NCBI RefSeq assembly: GCF_003432065.1 | Contig: NZ_QWDE01000001.1 | Span: 1,364,001-1,428,000 of the forward strand | Direction of reading: 5' to 3' | Length of the DNA stretch: 64,000 bases | Source of the DNA: Mucilaginibacter terrenus | Lineage (GTDB): Bacteria; Bacteroidota; Bacteroidia; Sphingobacteriales; Sphingobacteriaceae | Shown: positions 33,890-41,778 of the stretch, piece after piece | Position numbering within the stretch: the first letter of the stretch is position 1 | Layout of the letters: each line of letters opens with the position of its first letter | Made by a program: the position numbers and the translations under genes | The notes under the pieces: generated by a model | Databases searched by the model: none | What the model saw: only the letters and a program-made list of their open reading frames with translations | Told to the model about the DNA's origin: nothing

Positions 33890-35572
33890 TTAAATTGCGG
33901 GAAAAGACAGCTGTACCTGCAAACCGCTTTCCCGTTCGGCCTCAAAGATAATGCTGCCTCCGATTACGGACATGCGGTTTTCCGTATGAATGATCCCGTT
34001 TCCCTTACGATAAGCAGATGGCATGCCTGCACCATTGTCCGTATAAATCACTGAACAATGGTCACCTTTTCTCCCGAAAACAATGGTAACTAAAGATGCA
34101 TGGCTATGTTTACGCATATTAATCATCAGTTCCTGTAGTACCAAAGAGACCTCCTGTTTGACCATAGCTGTTGTCCCCTGCCAGAAAGCAGCAGAACACT
34201 GATCTATAACTACCCTTGTTTGCTCTGTTCGAAACGAGGCCAGCATCGCTGCCAGGTGAATTTCAAAACTTTCCAAAGGCACCGGTTCATCCTCATAGCT
34301 GAGATCACGGGCACGCTGATAAAGCACCTCCAAGCGGTCAGCCAATTCCGCCGCATCAGCGGAAGAGCCGTTGTCCAGGTCAGACATCATCCGGTATAGG
34401 TCATTGGCCAGGACATCGTGCACCCGTTTTGAGTTTTTCTGCTGTTGTGCACGCAGGCGCTCAGCAGCTTCGCTTCGCAGCCGTGCGTGGCGCCTCCTGA
34501 CCAATGCAACCACTAATACGGTTGCTACAATTATCGCTAACAGTAATCCATAAAGGAGGATCTGCTGCTGCAGCAAACGATACCGTTGCTCGGTATTGTC
34601 TTTTTGCAAATTCAGGTTATCCGCTTTCGCCTTCTCCGTTTCATACCTCACCACCGCAAACTGATTCCGCGCTGCATTTCGGGCGGAGGTGAGACTGTCC
34701 TGCAAAACGCTATACCGCCTGAAATCATTCATTATATCTTTACCGGAATTGACCAGAATCAGCTTTTGCAAAGCCTCGAGCTCATCATCAGGGCTCTTTA
34801 GGGCTTTAGCCGTCCTGTACATTAACTTTGCATAATTTGATGCTGAATCCCTGTTTCGGGGAGTGTAATAATCTGCAAGGTGTGCATAACTGGCATTTTG
34901 CCCCCATTTGTCCTGAATATCCAGCCGTAACTTTAAAGCAGCTGTATAACCTGGAACGGCGTTATAGGACTTGTCCTGTTTCCAACGAGCCCAGTGATAG
35001 TTATCCAATACTTGTGCATATTTTGAAGTATCAGTGTGCAACTGAGGATCCGACAACAAAGCCCGGAACAACTGTATTGCTTCCTTATACCGGCTCAGTT
35101 CCGTTAAGGTCACTCCCAGATTGTTCCTGTAAAGCAGCTTCGCAGACCTCTCCTTTTCCGCTGCTATTGCCCGGCGGTACCAGTCAGCGGCACTCCTGTA
35201 ACTCTTCAGCTTATAATCATTGATGGCTATAATATTGTAAACTGAAGGCAGGTAAGGGTCGTCCGCCCGAAAAAATTTTAACGATTTGACCGCCGTTTCA
35301 TTGCTGCCGTAAAAATCACCCTGGTCGCTCTGAATAATCGCGAGGGTGGCGTGGATCTGCGCAAGTATAAGCCTGTCCTTCGTTTCCGCTGCAGCCTTGG
35401 TGTAATACAAAAACGCGCTATCTGCTTTATGCTGCTGATAAAAGGTCCAGGCTTTAAGATGATCTGCCGTAGCGTATACCTTGACAGACTGTTGCTTCTT
35501 TTCCAGGCAGGACGCTTGCAAGAACAACAGGAGATATAAGAGGAAAAAGAGGAAAGTGCGTGTAAGGTTCAC
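33890..35572 (-). CDS. TPR-type sensor histidine kinase
   Basis: A 560-residue protein with a lipoprotein-like signal (LLFLQASC at the Cys), then about 290 residues of TPR-like helical repeats outside the cytoplasmic membrane (AWTFYQQHKADSAFLYYTKA; AADWYRRAIAAEKERSAK). A single transmembrane helix follows (LLYGLLLAIIVATVLVVALV), then a dimerisation helix with the probable phospho-His in KRVHDVLANDLYRMM, and a HATPase domain whose G box is GNGIIHTENRMSVIGGS. The architecture is that of Bacteroidota NarL-type kinases. The input signal is unknown. The receiver gene overlaps its promoter-distal end by operon arrangement. Confidence 0.88.
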   Translation of the reverse strand: MNLTRTFLFFLLYLLLFLQASCLEKKQQSVKVYATADHLKAWTFYQQHKADSAFLYYTKAAAETKDRLILAQIHATLAIIQSDQGDFYGSNETAVKSLKFFRADDPYLPSVYNIIAINDYKLKSYRSAADWYRRAIAAEKERSAKLLYRNNLGVTLTELSRYKEAIQLFRALLSDPQLHTDTSKYAQVLDNYHWARWKQDKSYNAVPGYTAALKLRLDIQDKWGQNASYAHLADYYTPRNRDSASNYAKLMYRTAKALKSPDDELEALQKLILVNSGKDIMNDFRRYSVLQDSLTSARNAARNQFAVVRYETEKAKADNLNLQKDNTEQRYRLLQQQILLYGLLLAIIVATVLVVALVRRRHARLRSEAAERLRAQQQKNSKRVHDVLANDLYRMMSDLDNGSSADAAELADRLEVLYQRARDLSYEDEPVPLESFEIHLAAMLASFRTEQTRVVIDQCSAAFWQGTTAMVKQEVSLVLQELMINMRKHSHASLVTIVFGRKGDHCSVIYTDNGAGMPSAYRKGNGIIHTENRMSVIGGSIIFEAERESGLQVQLSFPAI

Positions 35573-35605
35573 ACTTCTAATTTATGACATAGCACCTTAT
35601 AAAAC

Positions 35606-35633
35606 AACAGGGCAGAATTTCTTCTGCCCTGTT
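35606..35633 (-). terminator. Terminator after the polyproline peptide gene
   Basis: A 12-bp perfect stem AACAGGGCAGAA/TTCTGCCCTGTT with a 4-nt loop, followed by GTTTT in the minus direction. It separates the small peptide gene from the sensor kinase gene downstream. Confidence 0.8.
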
Positions 35634-35638
35634 AGTTA

Positions 35639-35791
35639 TTATCCCTGACCTGGTGGAGGTGGCGGAGGTGGTGGTGGCGGGTTCTGGCCGGTCTGGCCCC
35701 CGGTACCATCGGTCTGGGTTGTTACACCGCCATTCTGACCGGACACAGGTGTTCCAAGCGCTAAGAATAGCGCGATAAGCAATTCAATCAT
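35639..35791 (-). CDS. Small membrane/secreted peptide with polyproline tail
   Basis: A 50-residue peptide from ATG 35791, preceded by GGAA; the longer frame to 35932 adds an unrelated sequence. It has a hydrophobic N-terminus (MIELLIALFLALGTPVSG) and a Gly/Thr/Gln-rich linker, and ends NPPPPPPPPPPGQG. It could be a signal peptide plus a short exported peptide. A strong terminator follows, then the TPR kinase, so a link to that two-component system is possible but unproven. Confidence 0.55.
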   Translation of the reverse strand: MIELLIALFLALGTPVSGQNGGVTTQTDGTGGQTGQNPPPPPPPPPPGQG

Positions 35792-36176
35792 TTCCAAAAA
35801 TTTAAGGGTTACTAAATGCGCCCCTGGCTGCCGGACTATCCGGCAAACCTGAAGCAAACCCTGCAGAAGCTCCTCTCCTGCAGCTTTTTGGGAAGTAGAA
35901 CTTACCTGCGGAAGCGGCTCACCGCTTCCCAAGCCGGGTCGCTGCCACCACAGATACTGTTCCTGTTGAGATCACTTTGTGCACTGCCCCGTCGGCCGAC
36001 GGAGATCTTTCGTTGATTTCGAAAGCAAATATATAGATGGTAAAACCCTCATTACAAGCGGATTCCGCCCGATTCCGATGCATTCCTTTTCGTGCATTCG
36101 GATTCCGGTAAAAAGCGTCCGGGAAGCTTGCGGATTCCCGCAGATTGATTTACCTTCATTTTACAACCTTTACAAT
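35792..36176. other. Divergent spacer with reiterated GGATTCCG-type words
   Basis: Contains several near-repeats around GATTCCG and GCATTC at 36059-36140 in both orientations. No coding content. Probably carries the promoters of the two divergent genes. Confidence 0.35.
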
Positions 36177-36968
36177 ATGTCACCCGAGGAAAAAACGGAG
36201 TTATTGGCCTCATACAACCGTAGAAAGGAGGCCAATTTGCTTTCTGAATATTTAGCTAAACCTGTCCCGTCAGGAATCAAAAAAGAGTGTATCAGACTTT
36301 ACAGGGAAGGCCTGCAACCGGAGAACGCACAAATCCTTAAACAATTTTTCAAAAAAAATGCCCCACAAGACTTCGAAGAGGCGCTTGAAGATATAGATAT
36401 AGACAGGTTCCGTCCAACTGCCGGCTTGTTGAATGGCAGAAACTTCACCGCAGAAGAGAAACATTACGAACTGATTTCCTGGTTGCTCGGAACGGAAGAA
36501 GTAGCAACTTCAACCAACAACCAAAATGACAACCAGCTGGCAGAGGCAACGTCAGGAGGCGATCCGAGTAAAGAAGAAGTGGATAATTTCTCCTGGCGGC
36601 GGACTTGGGGAAGAATAACCGCCGCTGTTGCTGCACTTATGCTGCTCGCCTGGGTTGCGTGGCTAATCATGCCAGTGGAAAGTCAATGCATGTACTGGGA
36701 CGGCAATACCTACGTGGGAACAGCCTGCGACGTGCAAGTACCGGGCAGAACTGCATATGCCCTTAACGAAGCCAAGCTGGACCATTTCAAGAGAGTGCTG
36801 CGGTCTGACACCCTGACCAAAGCTTCTGTAGGCAGATTGTGGTATTTTAAAATGAATCGTAAGCTGGAATTGTTTACGGATAGTGGCATGCACCCGGTAT
36901 ATACGAATCGACGTTTACGGCCATTAAGCGACTATATGTTAGAAAAGTACTTTATCAAACATAAATAA
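36177..36968 (+). CDS. Hypothetical single-pass membrane protein
   Basis: A 263-residue protein from ATG 36177 (MSPEEKTELLASYN); the frame is open further upstream to 35979 but that part is Cys/Pro-rich and implausible. The cytoplasmic half (1-140) is charged and helical (SEYLAKPVPSGIKKECIRLY). One transmembrane helix (TAAVAALMLLAWVAWLIM) precedes an external half with two Cys (CMYWDGNTYVGTACDV). The layout resembles membrane anti-sigma-like proteins, but no FecR domain is seen. Function unknown. Confidence 0.6.
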   Translation: MSPEEKTELLASYNRRKEANLLSEYLAKPVPSGIKKECIRLYREGLQPENAQILKQFFKKNAPQDFEEALEDIDIDRFRPTAGLLNGRNFTAEEKHYELISWLLGTEEVATSTNNQNDNQLAEATSGGDPSKEEVDNFSWRRTWGRITAAVAALMLLAWVAWLIMPVESQCMYWDGNTYVGTACDVQVPGRTAYALNEAKLDHFKRVLRSDTLTKASVGRLWYFKMNRKLELFTDSGMHPVYTNRRLRPLSDYMLEKYFIKHK

Positions 36969-37466
36969 ACGGTGGTTTGGGAAGATTGGCCAGTTTGCTT
37001 TTGCGCCGGCACTGAATTGCTGAATGCTAAACGTGAACTACCGATTGATAAACTAACCGTTTAAACATCACCGGATAGGCAGTTTCCTGCAAGCCGGTAT
37101 AAAATATTCGAAGATAACCTAAGCCTATCGTCTTAATCCGTTCGATAAGAACGCGAACTTTAAAGGCAGCTTTACCACCCGTTTTTTGGGTGATAATCGG
37201 TAGCGCCAATGCACAACATCAGGGCATTGCACCAAACGGGTTTCTGTAACCTAACGCCGGTTGGCCAGTTCATCCAACTTAACGTGGGCCCAGTTATCAT
37301 TCTCGGAGATGCAGAACTTACATAAACCTCATGAGCGTCCTGGTAAATTCATTAATAAAGTTGGCCCGGTCACTAACCAGGACTGTACGTACGTCAACTA
37401 CAATTAATGCTAATATTTTTAGCAAATATCTAGGCTTTTTAAAGTATTTTATTCAAATTTGTTCCA
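36969..37466. other. Spacer without recognised gene
   Basis: About 500 bp. The minus-strand 60-codon frame at 37027-37209 is basic and hydrophobic but not recognised and is not called. No repeats noted. Confidence 0.4.
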
Positions 37467-37730
37467 ATGAAAAGTAAGTTGATCGAGGAGAAGCCCGAAA
37501 CAGCGAAAACCAGTGCAAATAGATGGGTGCGCATATTTCCTGACCAGGGTGACGGCTATCCACTTTATGATGCTTTACAGGAATGCAATATCGGACGCAT
37601 TTTGTTCGACGCTGACGGTAACTGGATCTATGATGGTACTGCGCTGAATATTGAGGAGCAGGAAGAGATAGCGGGAGCTATCAGCGGCAACCAAAAAGAA
37701 ATGGACGATTTGATCAAAAGTATCTTATGA
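37467..37730 (+). CDS. Small hypothetical protein, head of Cdd1/AlkB operon
   Basis: An 87-residue protein with RWVRIFPDQGDGYPLYDAL, then IGRILFDADGNWIYDG and an acidic helix to the end. It resembles the other short beta-rich families in this window (strand, D-D/G turn, W-I-Y-D-G). Its stop overlaps the next start by 4 nt (ATGA), a strong sign of a real, translationally coupled gene. Function unknown. Confidence 0.6.
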   Translation: MKSKLIEEKPETAKTSANRWVRIFPDQGDGYPLYDALQECNIGRILFDADGNWIYDGTALNIEEQEEIAGAISGNQKEMDDLIKSIL

Positions 37731-38221
37731 AAAAGCATATTGATCTGGAACTAAATGCTGTTGAAAAACAACAATTGCGGGACCAAAAGATAAGCTTGAA
37801 GGCATTGCGTGGCTATGTGCCGGATGAGATCGCCGCGACGTTGAACGCATCGCCGGAGCGGACCAGGGAACTGATGGCATTAGCTGAATTTCAAAGCATC
37901 CCGTCGCTTGGGATCGGTTTTGCCAGGGAACTGATCGCTCAGGGATATTATGCACTGGAGCAATTGAAAGGGAAAAGTGCAGTTGAATTATTTGACGCTT
38001 ATGAAAAGCATTGCGGTTGCTGGGCGGATCCTTGTGTGGAAGATTCCTACCGCCTGCTGGTTCATTATATTGAGCACCGGGACGAAAGTAAGCGCTGGTG
38101 GGATTTTACAAAGGAGCGAAAGGCTTACCGGGCAGAGTTCGGTTTTCCGGCAGATCGTCCGGTGATCGCCTGGTACGAAACAAATAAATACCCAAATGCA
38201 AAAGCATTTATGAAAGGATAA
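37727..38221 (+). CDS. Cdd1-like helix-hairpin-helix protein
   Basis: A 164-residue protein. The central section FQSIPSLGIGFARELIAQGY then LEQLKGKSAVELFDAYEK is a helix-hairpin-helix motif of the Cdd1 (pathogenicity locus) family, followed by CVEDSYRLLVHYIE and WWDFTKERKAYRAEFGFP. HhH motifs bind DNA without sequence specificity. It is translationally coupled to the gene upstream and sits 3 nt before alkB, consistent with a DNA-repair-associated operon. The exact role of Cdd1 proteins is not established. Confidence 0.75.
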   Translation: MKKHIDLELNAVEKQQLRDQKISLKALRGYVPDEIAATLNASPERTRELMALAEFQSIPSLGIGFARELIAQGYYALEQLKGKSAVELFDAYEKHCGCWADPCVEDSYRLLVHYIEHRDESKRWWDFTKERKAYRAEFGFPADRPVIAWYETNKYPNAKAFMKG

Positions 38222-38224
38222 AAG

Positions 38225-38811
38225 ATGGAGCAATTGGCATTGTTTGCAGAAACCGGTCAAAGCAGAGGCCTGCCCAAACATTTACTGGATTACCGTTCCG
38301 AATTTGTTGATACTAAAGAAAGCGACAGGCTTCTGGCACACTTTATTGCTCATACGCCGTGGAAGCAAACCACGCAAAAACTTTGGGATAAGGAATACCT
38401 GACGCCGCGAATGACGTGCTGGTATGGTGAAACAGATAAGATCGCCGGCACCTTACCTTGGACACCAGAACTGCAGGCGACGCGCGAAATGGTAGAGTCA
38501 TTGGCCGGAATCTGGTTCAACAGTGTGTTACTTAACTACTACCGCGACGGCAGCGATTCCGTCGCCTGGCACAGTGACAAAGAAAGCATCATGGGCAGCC
38601 AGCCGATCATCGCGTCTGTGAGTTTCGGTGCGGTCCGCAGTTTCGATATCCGCAATAAAGCAAACCATCAAGAAAAATACTCCGTGCGTTTGGAACACGG
38701 CTCCTTTCTAATCATGAAGTCGGGCCTGCAGGAACATGGGAGCACCGCATTGCTAAATCCAACAAAATCATGAAACCCCGTGTCAATTTGACCTTCAGGC
38801 TGGTCATTTGA
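38225..38811 (+). pseudogene. alkB: AlkB-type DNA dealkylase with a 3' frameshift
   Basis: An Fe(II)/2-oxoglutarate dioxygenase. The jelly-roll core NSVLLNYYRDGSDSVAWHSD supplies the first Fe ligands (His-x-Asp), followed by SVSFGAVRSFDIR and GSFLIMKSGLQEH. The frame then runs into nonsense and stops at 38773. Shifting one base at about 38737 restores the expected WEHRIAKS and MKPRVNLTFRLVI, with the second Fe-binding His and the 2-oxoglutarate Arg, to a stop at 38811. As written the protein lacks these residues and should be inactive. A single missing T is either a true mutation or a sequencing error. It lies between cdd1-like and S1/P1 nuclease genes. Confidence 0.85.
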
Positions 38812-38859
38812 ATGGCGTAGAATTAACGTTTTGTTTAAAGACTATTAATATTTTTGCCC

Positions 38860-39099
38860 ATGATGACCGTATACGAATTTAATGATCTTGATCAGCAGGA
38901 AAAAGCCGAAGCTGTCTGGCGTGGTACTTTCCTGGCTGAGCGCATAGCGGGTGGGCTGCATGTTCAGCTTTATTCACTGCCCGGCTGCTATGTAGAGGTA
39001 TTCTATGACCAGGCGGCTAATCAGATTACCCGTTTCGAAGCATTTACCAATAAACAATTACTCGCGCCATACCTTGCACAGACTAACTTTCCGATATGA
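38860..39099 (+). CDS. Small hypothetical protein upstream of S1/P1 nuclease
   Basis: About 79 residues, MMTVYEFNDLDQQEKAEAVW at the N-terminus, then HVQLYSLPGCYVEVFYD and a C-terminal AYLAQ-like helix (KQLLAPYLAQTNFP). I have the impression of a recurring Sphingobacteriales family beginning MTVYEFN; no function is known. Its stop overlaps the next start (ATGA at 39096-39099). A TTG six bases earlier could also start it. Confidence 0.65.
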   Translation: MMTVYEFNDLDQQEKAEAVWRGTFLAERIAGGLHVQLYSLPGCYVEVFYDQAANQITRFEAFTNKQLLAPYLAQTNFPI

Positions 39100-40208
39100 T
39101 AAAAAAGAGCTTTTTTGCTGCGCTTGCTTTAGGCGGCGCATTTTGTTTGATCTCCTGGGGTTTTAAAGGGCACCGTGCCATAGCGACCATTGCGCAAAAG
39201 CACCTGACGAGCAATACCGCTTACGTGGTGTCCGCTTACCTGAAGGGAGAAGCGATGGCGGACGTGTCGACCTGGGCTGACGAAAATCGTGATCTTAAAA
39301 CAGCGCCCTGGCATTACCTGAATTTGCCTTTGGGTTTAAAACATGATGCTTTCGTTCAGGTGGTTTCGCAAAGCAACAACAACGTCTACTCTGCCATTCT
39401 CAAAATGGAAGCTATTTTGAAAGATAAAAACACAACTGCAGATGCTAAGAACGAAGCTGTAAAATATTTGGTGCACCTGGTCGGCGATGCGCACCAGCCG
39501 ATGCATGTCAGCCGTAAAGAAGACAAAGGTGGTAATACTATCCAATTACGATTTGATAACAAAGGCACGAACCTGCACAGCCTTTGGGACGGCAGGCTGA
39601 TCGATCACGAAGGTTTAAGTGAAGCGGACATCGTCAAAACTTATGATGTGGCCACACCAGCACAAATTAAACAATGGCAGTTGGACAGCCCGATGGAATG
39701 GCTTTGGGAAAGTTACCAGATTAGCAGTGAATTGTATGCACAGGCTAAACCCGGTCAAAACATAGACGACGCTTATTACCAGCGATATATTCAGGTTACC
39801 CATAAGCGTGTCGACCAGGCAGGTATCCGGCTGGCCGGTGAACTGAATAAATTATTTAATGCCGCTACAGCCCCTGCGGCTAGCAGCGACTTGTCCACGA
39901 CATTAGCAGATAATGCGACAAAAGGCATCGTGATCGGGAATGTTGAATTGAAGGACATCGGCAGTTTCGTCGGTAAAACGGTCAGCGTTAGCGGTAAAGT
40001 TTATAGTTCGAGAGATATCGGTAGTATGGTATTGGTGAACCTGGGTGCTGCCTATCCGAATCAATTGTTAACGGTGGCTTTGAAAGGGAAAGCGAAAGAA
40101 CTTGGGTCGCAGCTGTCAGATAAGGTAATTACCGTAACGGGTGAAGTGATCGATTATAAAGGCAAGCCTGAGATTATTATAACGGACCCTGCACAAATCA
40201 AGATGTAA
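39096..40208 (+). CDS. Secreted S1/P1-type nuclease with C-terminal OB-fold
   Basis: A 370-residue protein with a signal peptide (SFFAALALGGAFCLISWG). The mature N-terminus starts at W in WGFKGHRAIATIAQKHL, as in P1 nuclease, where that residue coordinates zinc. Further zinc ligands are ADVSTWADENR, the His of APWHYLNLP, KYLVHLVGDAHQPMHVSR and NLHSLWDGRLI. About 100 C-terminal residues (VIGNVELKDIGSFVGKTVSV; VITVTGEVIDYKGKPEIII) form an added OB-fold-like domain. It probably degrades single-stranded nucleic acid in the periplasm. Translationally coupled to both neighbours. Confidence 0.9.
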   Translation: MIKKSFFAALALGGAFCLISWGFKGHRAIATIAQKHLTSNTAYVVSAYLKGEAMADVSTWADENRDLKTAPWHYLNLPLGLKHDAFVQVVSQSNNNVYSAILKMEAILKDKNTTADAKNEAVKYLVHLVGDAHQPMHVSRKEDKGGNTIQLRFDNKGTNLHSLWDGRLIDHEGLSEADIVKTYDVATPAQIKQWQLDSPMEWLWESYQISSELYAQAKPGQNIDDAYYQRYIQVTHKRVDQAGIRLAGELNKLFNAATAPAASSDLSTTLADNATKGIVIGNVELKDIGSFVGKTVSVSGKVYSSRDIGSMVLVNLGAAYPNQLLTVALKGKAKELGSQLSDKVITVTGEVIDYKGKPEIIITDPAQIKM

Positions 40209-40444
40209 TGAACGAGCCGTTTTTGATTCCGGTGAATTACGGAGATCAGCAACAGGAGTACAAGGCGCGCTTTGAGCGCTGGGGCTATACGCACCGGATC
40301 TCCGTGCTCATTGATGATACGACGGTGGTATTTGAGCCGGATGAGGAAGGTGGTTACCGGGCTTTGCGCATAGATGATATAGCAACGGTACCAACCGGAC
40401 TATTGCAGGCGCTGGCGGAAAAGCTCGCTAAGCTAATCGAATAA
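40208..40444 (+). CDS. Small hypothetical protein after S1/P1 nuclease
   Basis: A 78-residue protein (FLIPVNYGDQQQEYKARFE; VVFEPDEEGGYRALR). Its last codons form an amphipathic helix (LLQALAEKLAKLIE). It resembles the recurring short beta-rich proteins elsewhere in the window. Its ATG overlaps the stop of the nuclease gene by 1 nt. Function unknown. Confidence 0.6.
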   Translation: MNEPFLIPVNYGDQQQEYKARFERWGYTHRISVLIDDTTVVFEPDEEGGYRALRIDDIATVPTGLLQALAEKLAKLIE

Positions 40445-40670
40445 ATGGAACACTAAACGACTTTAAAGCATCGTTAAACTGCGAACAGCCCGGTGCCGGG
40501 TTATCCGCTTTAAATAGCAATTGTTGACGTCAAGATACCACCATCAAAAAGCATATAATGGACGGGTTAGTGCTATTATGACATGTCTCATTGCACTCTT
40601 CTCTCGTCTTAAAACGTCTCAGAGGCTAAACATTTATCTTGTCAGTAAGTTATAATCAAGCTTGAATCAA

Positions 40671-40690
40671 AAAAGCCCTAAAGGGCTTTT
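40671..40690. terminator. Bidirectional terminator
   Basis: AAAAGCCC/GGGCTTTT stem with a 4-nt loop and T/A runs on both sides, between convergent genes ending at 40444 (plus) and 40711 (minus). Confidence 0.75.
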
Positions 40691-40710
40691 CTTATCTTCA
40701 CAAGACGTAA

Positions 40711-41243
40711 TTAATTGATAAAAGTAGTTTTCGTTAGAATATTATTCAATAGGTCATTTGCTTGCTTGGCTTGCCCCCTTTTGAACTGTAAAGACCAGCT
40801 TACAGACTTACTGTATTCGGTGTTTAAACCAAGGCAATTGTAGTAACCGACATCTTTGCTAAAGTGCTTTGTCACGACGTACTTAATGCCTCGGCTCGAA
40901 AAAGTTGTCGAATTGTAATATGGAGATTTTCTAAAAAGATCATCCATGCTTTGTTTAAATGATGATGTTATATCTGCGTTCCCATCCTCAAGATTATTTT
41001 TCGGAGTTACCATAATTAATATATCTCCGTAAGAAAAAGTGTAGGGAGCCAATGTTGCTTGAGCTATTCTAATTGCAGATGAGTTGTTTCCAAATATAGT
41101 TTTTGCAAAACTATCGATTTCTTGTCTATTCAACTGTTTCGCTTCAGATGGCAAACCGAACTTAAGTATGCCGTTTAAATCTACCTGCGAGAATGCGTTA
41201 ACGTAAAGAACTAGTGATAATAGTAATAGTGTTATTTTTTCAT
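40711..41243 (-). pseudogene. Hypothetical secreted protein, start frameshifted in an A-tract
   Basis: The open frame (from 41154, MPSEAKQLNRQEIDSF) clearly continues upstream as LLLLSLVLYVNAFSQVDLNG, a signal peptide, but no start codon is in that frame. The ATG at 41243 is followed by six A and leads to a stop after three codons. With seven A it would read MKKITLLLLSLVLYV and the gene would be complete. The mature protein is about 150 residues, not recognised (DILIMVTPKNN; IKYVVTKHFSKDVGYYNC). Either a homopolymer sequencing error, a loss-of-function indel or a phase-variable tract. Confidence 0.6.
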
Positions 41244-41260
41244 GTGTTTTAACAATTAGC

Positions 41261-41758
41261 CTATTGACAATTTAGTGGTGTAATTAGCATTCCGGTATTT
41301 TTAACGGGATAGTAAGAGCCGCCGTTTAAGTTACGATCTTCTCGATAAACATTTATTGAAGCTCCCAATAGTTGACTTAAAGCATAAATGCTAGCTGAGC
41401 CATTTGCAGTAGCGTACTGCTGTAAATAGATGCCAGCAAAATCGCGGTATTCATCATCAAAACCGCCGGGATCGTCACTGAATCTTTCATACGCTGCTTG
41501 TAACTTACCCCAGTCTTTTACAGTGACAACGTAGTTGCCCTGAGATGTTACAACTGTGATTGATGCGCTATCTCTGTAATACTTTATAGCGGTCGCTCCT
41601 GTACTGACAAGGTCAGGTTGGGACAAGTTTTCTATTAATAGAAACACATCGTCCGGAGAAGGGCCTGAATTTCCAGGATGCGCGTGATTCCATCCGCCGA
41701 ACTTCGTCAGCTGTGCAGCCCCATTCCCACCTGCCTTCAAGCAAGAACAACATGGCAT
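41261..41758 (-). CDS. Short JAMM/Mov34-like protein fragment
   Basis: A 165-residue protein. GWNHAHPGNSGPSPDDVFLL matches the JAMM metalloprotease motif HxH-P-x(n)-S-x-x-D, but the upstream catalytic Glu and the first half of the domain are missing; the protein starts MPCCSCLKAGG right before it. The remainder (YVVTVKDWGKLQAAYERFSD; ASIYALSQLLGASINVYRED) is not recognised. It resembles the C-terminal end of a larger protein such as a polymorphic toxin or secreted repeat protein, now detached. The following minus-strand gene (40711-41243) may be its immunity or companion protein. Confidence 0.55.
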   Translation of the reverse strand: MPCCSCLKAGGNGAAQLTKFGGWNHAHPGNSGPSPDDVFLLIENLSQPDLVSTGATAIKYYRDSASITVVTSQGNYVVTVKDWGKLQAAYERFSDDPGGFDDEYRDFAGIYLQQYATANGSASIYALSQLLGASINVYREDRNLNGGSYYPVKNTGMLITPLNCQ

Positions 41759-41778
41759 TATTTCTTAACTTTACTTTG

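Noticed and set aside
33890..33945. Longer N-terminus for the response regulator (start at 33945)
   Set aside because: Adds 22 residues overlapping the kinase C-terminus; MGEKVLIAEDHE at 33879 is the natural receiver start.
36059..36140. GATTCCG/GCATTC reiterations as a repeat array
   Set aside because: Units are irregular in length and orientation; no regular spacing, so neither CRISPR nor tandem repeat.
38849..38856. TATTTTTG as promoter for the gene at 38860
   Set aside because: It lies only 3 bp before the start codon and no -33 box occurs at the right spacing; the gene probably belongs to the upstream operon.
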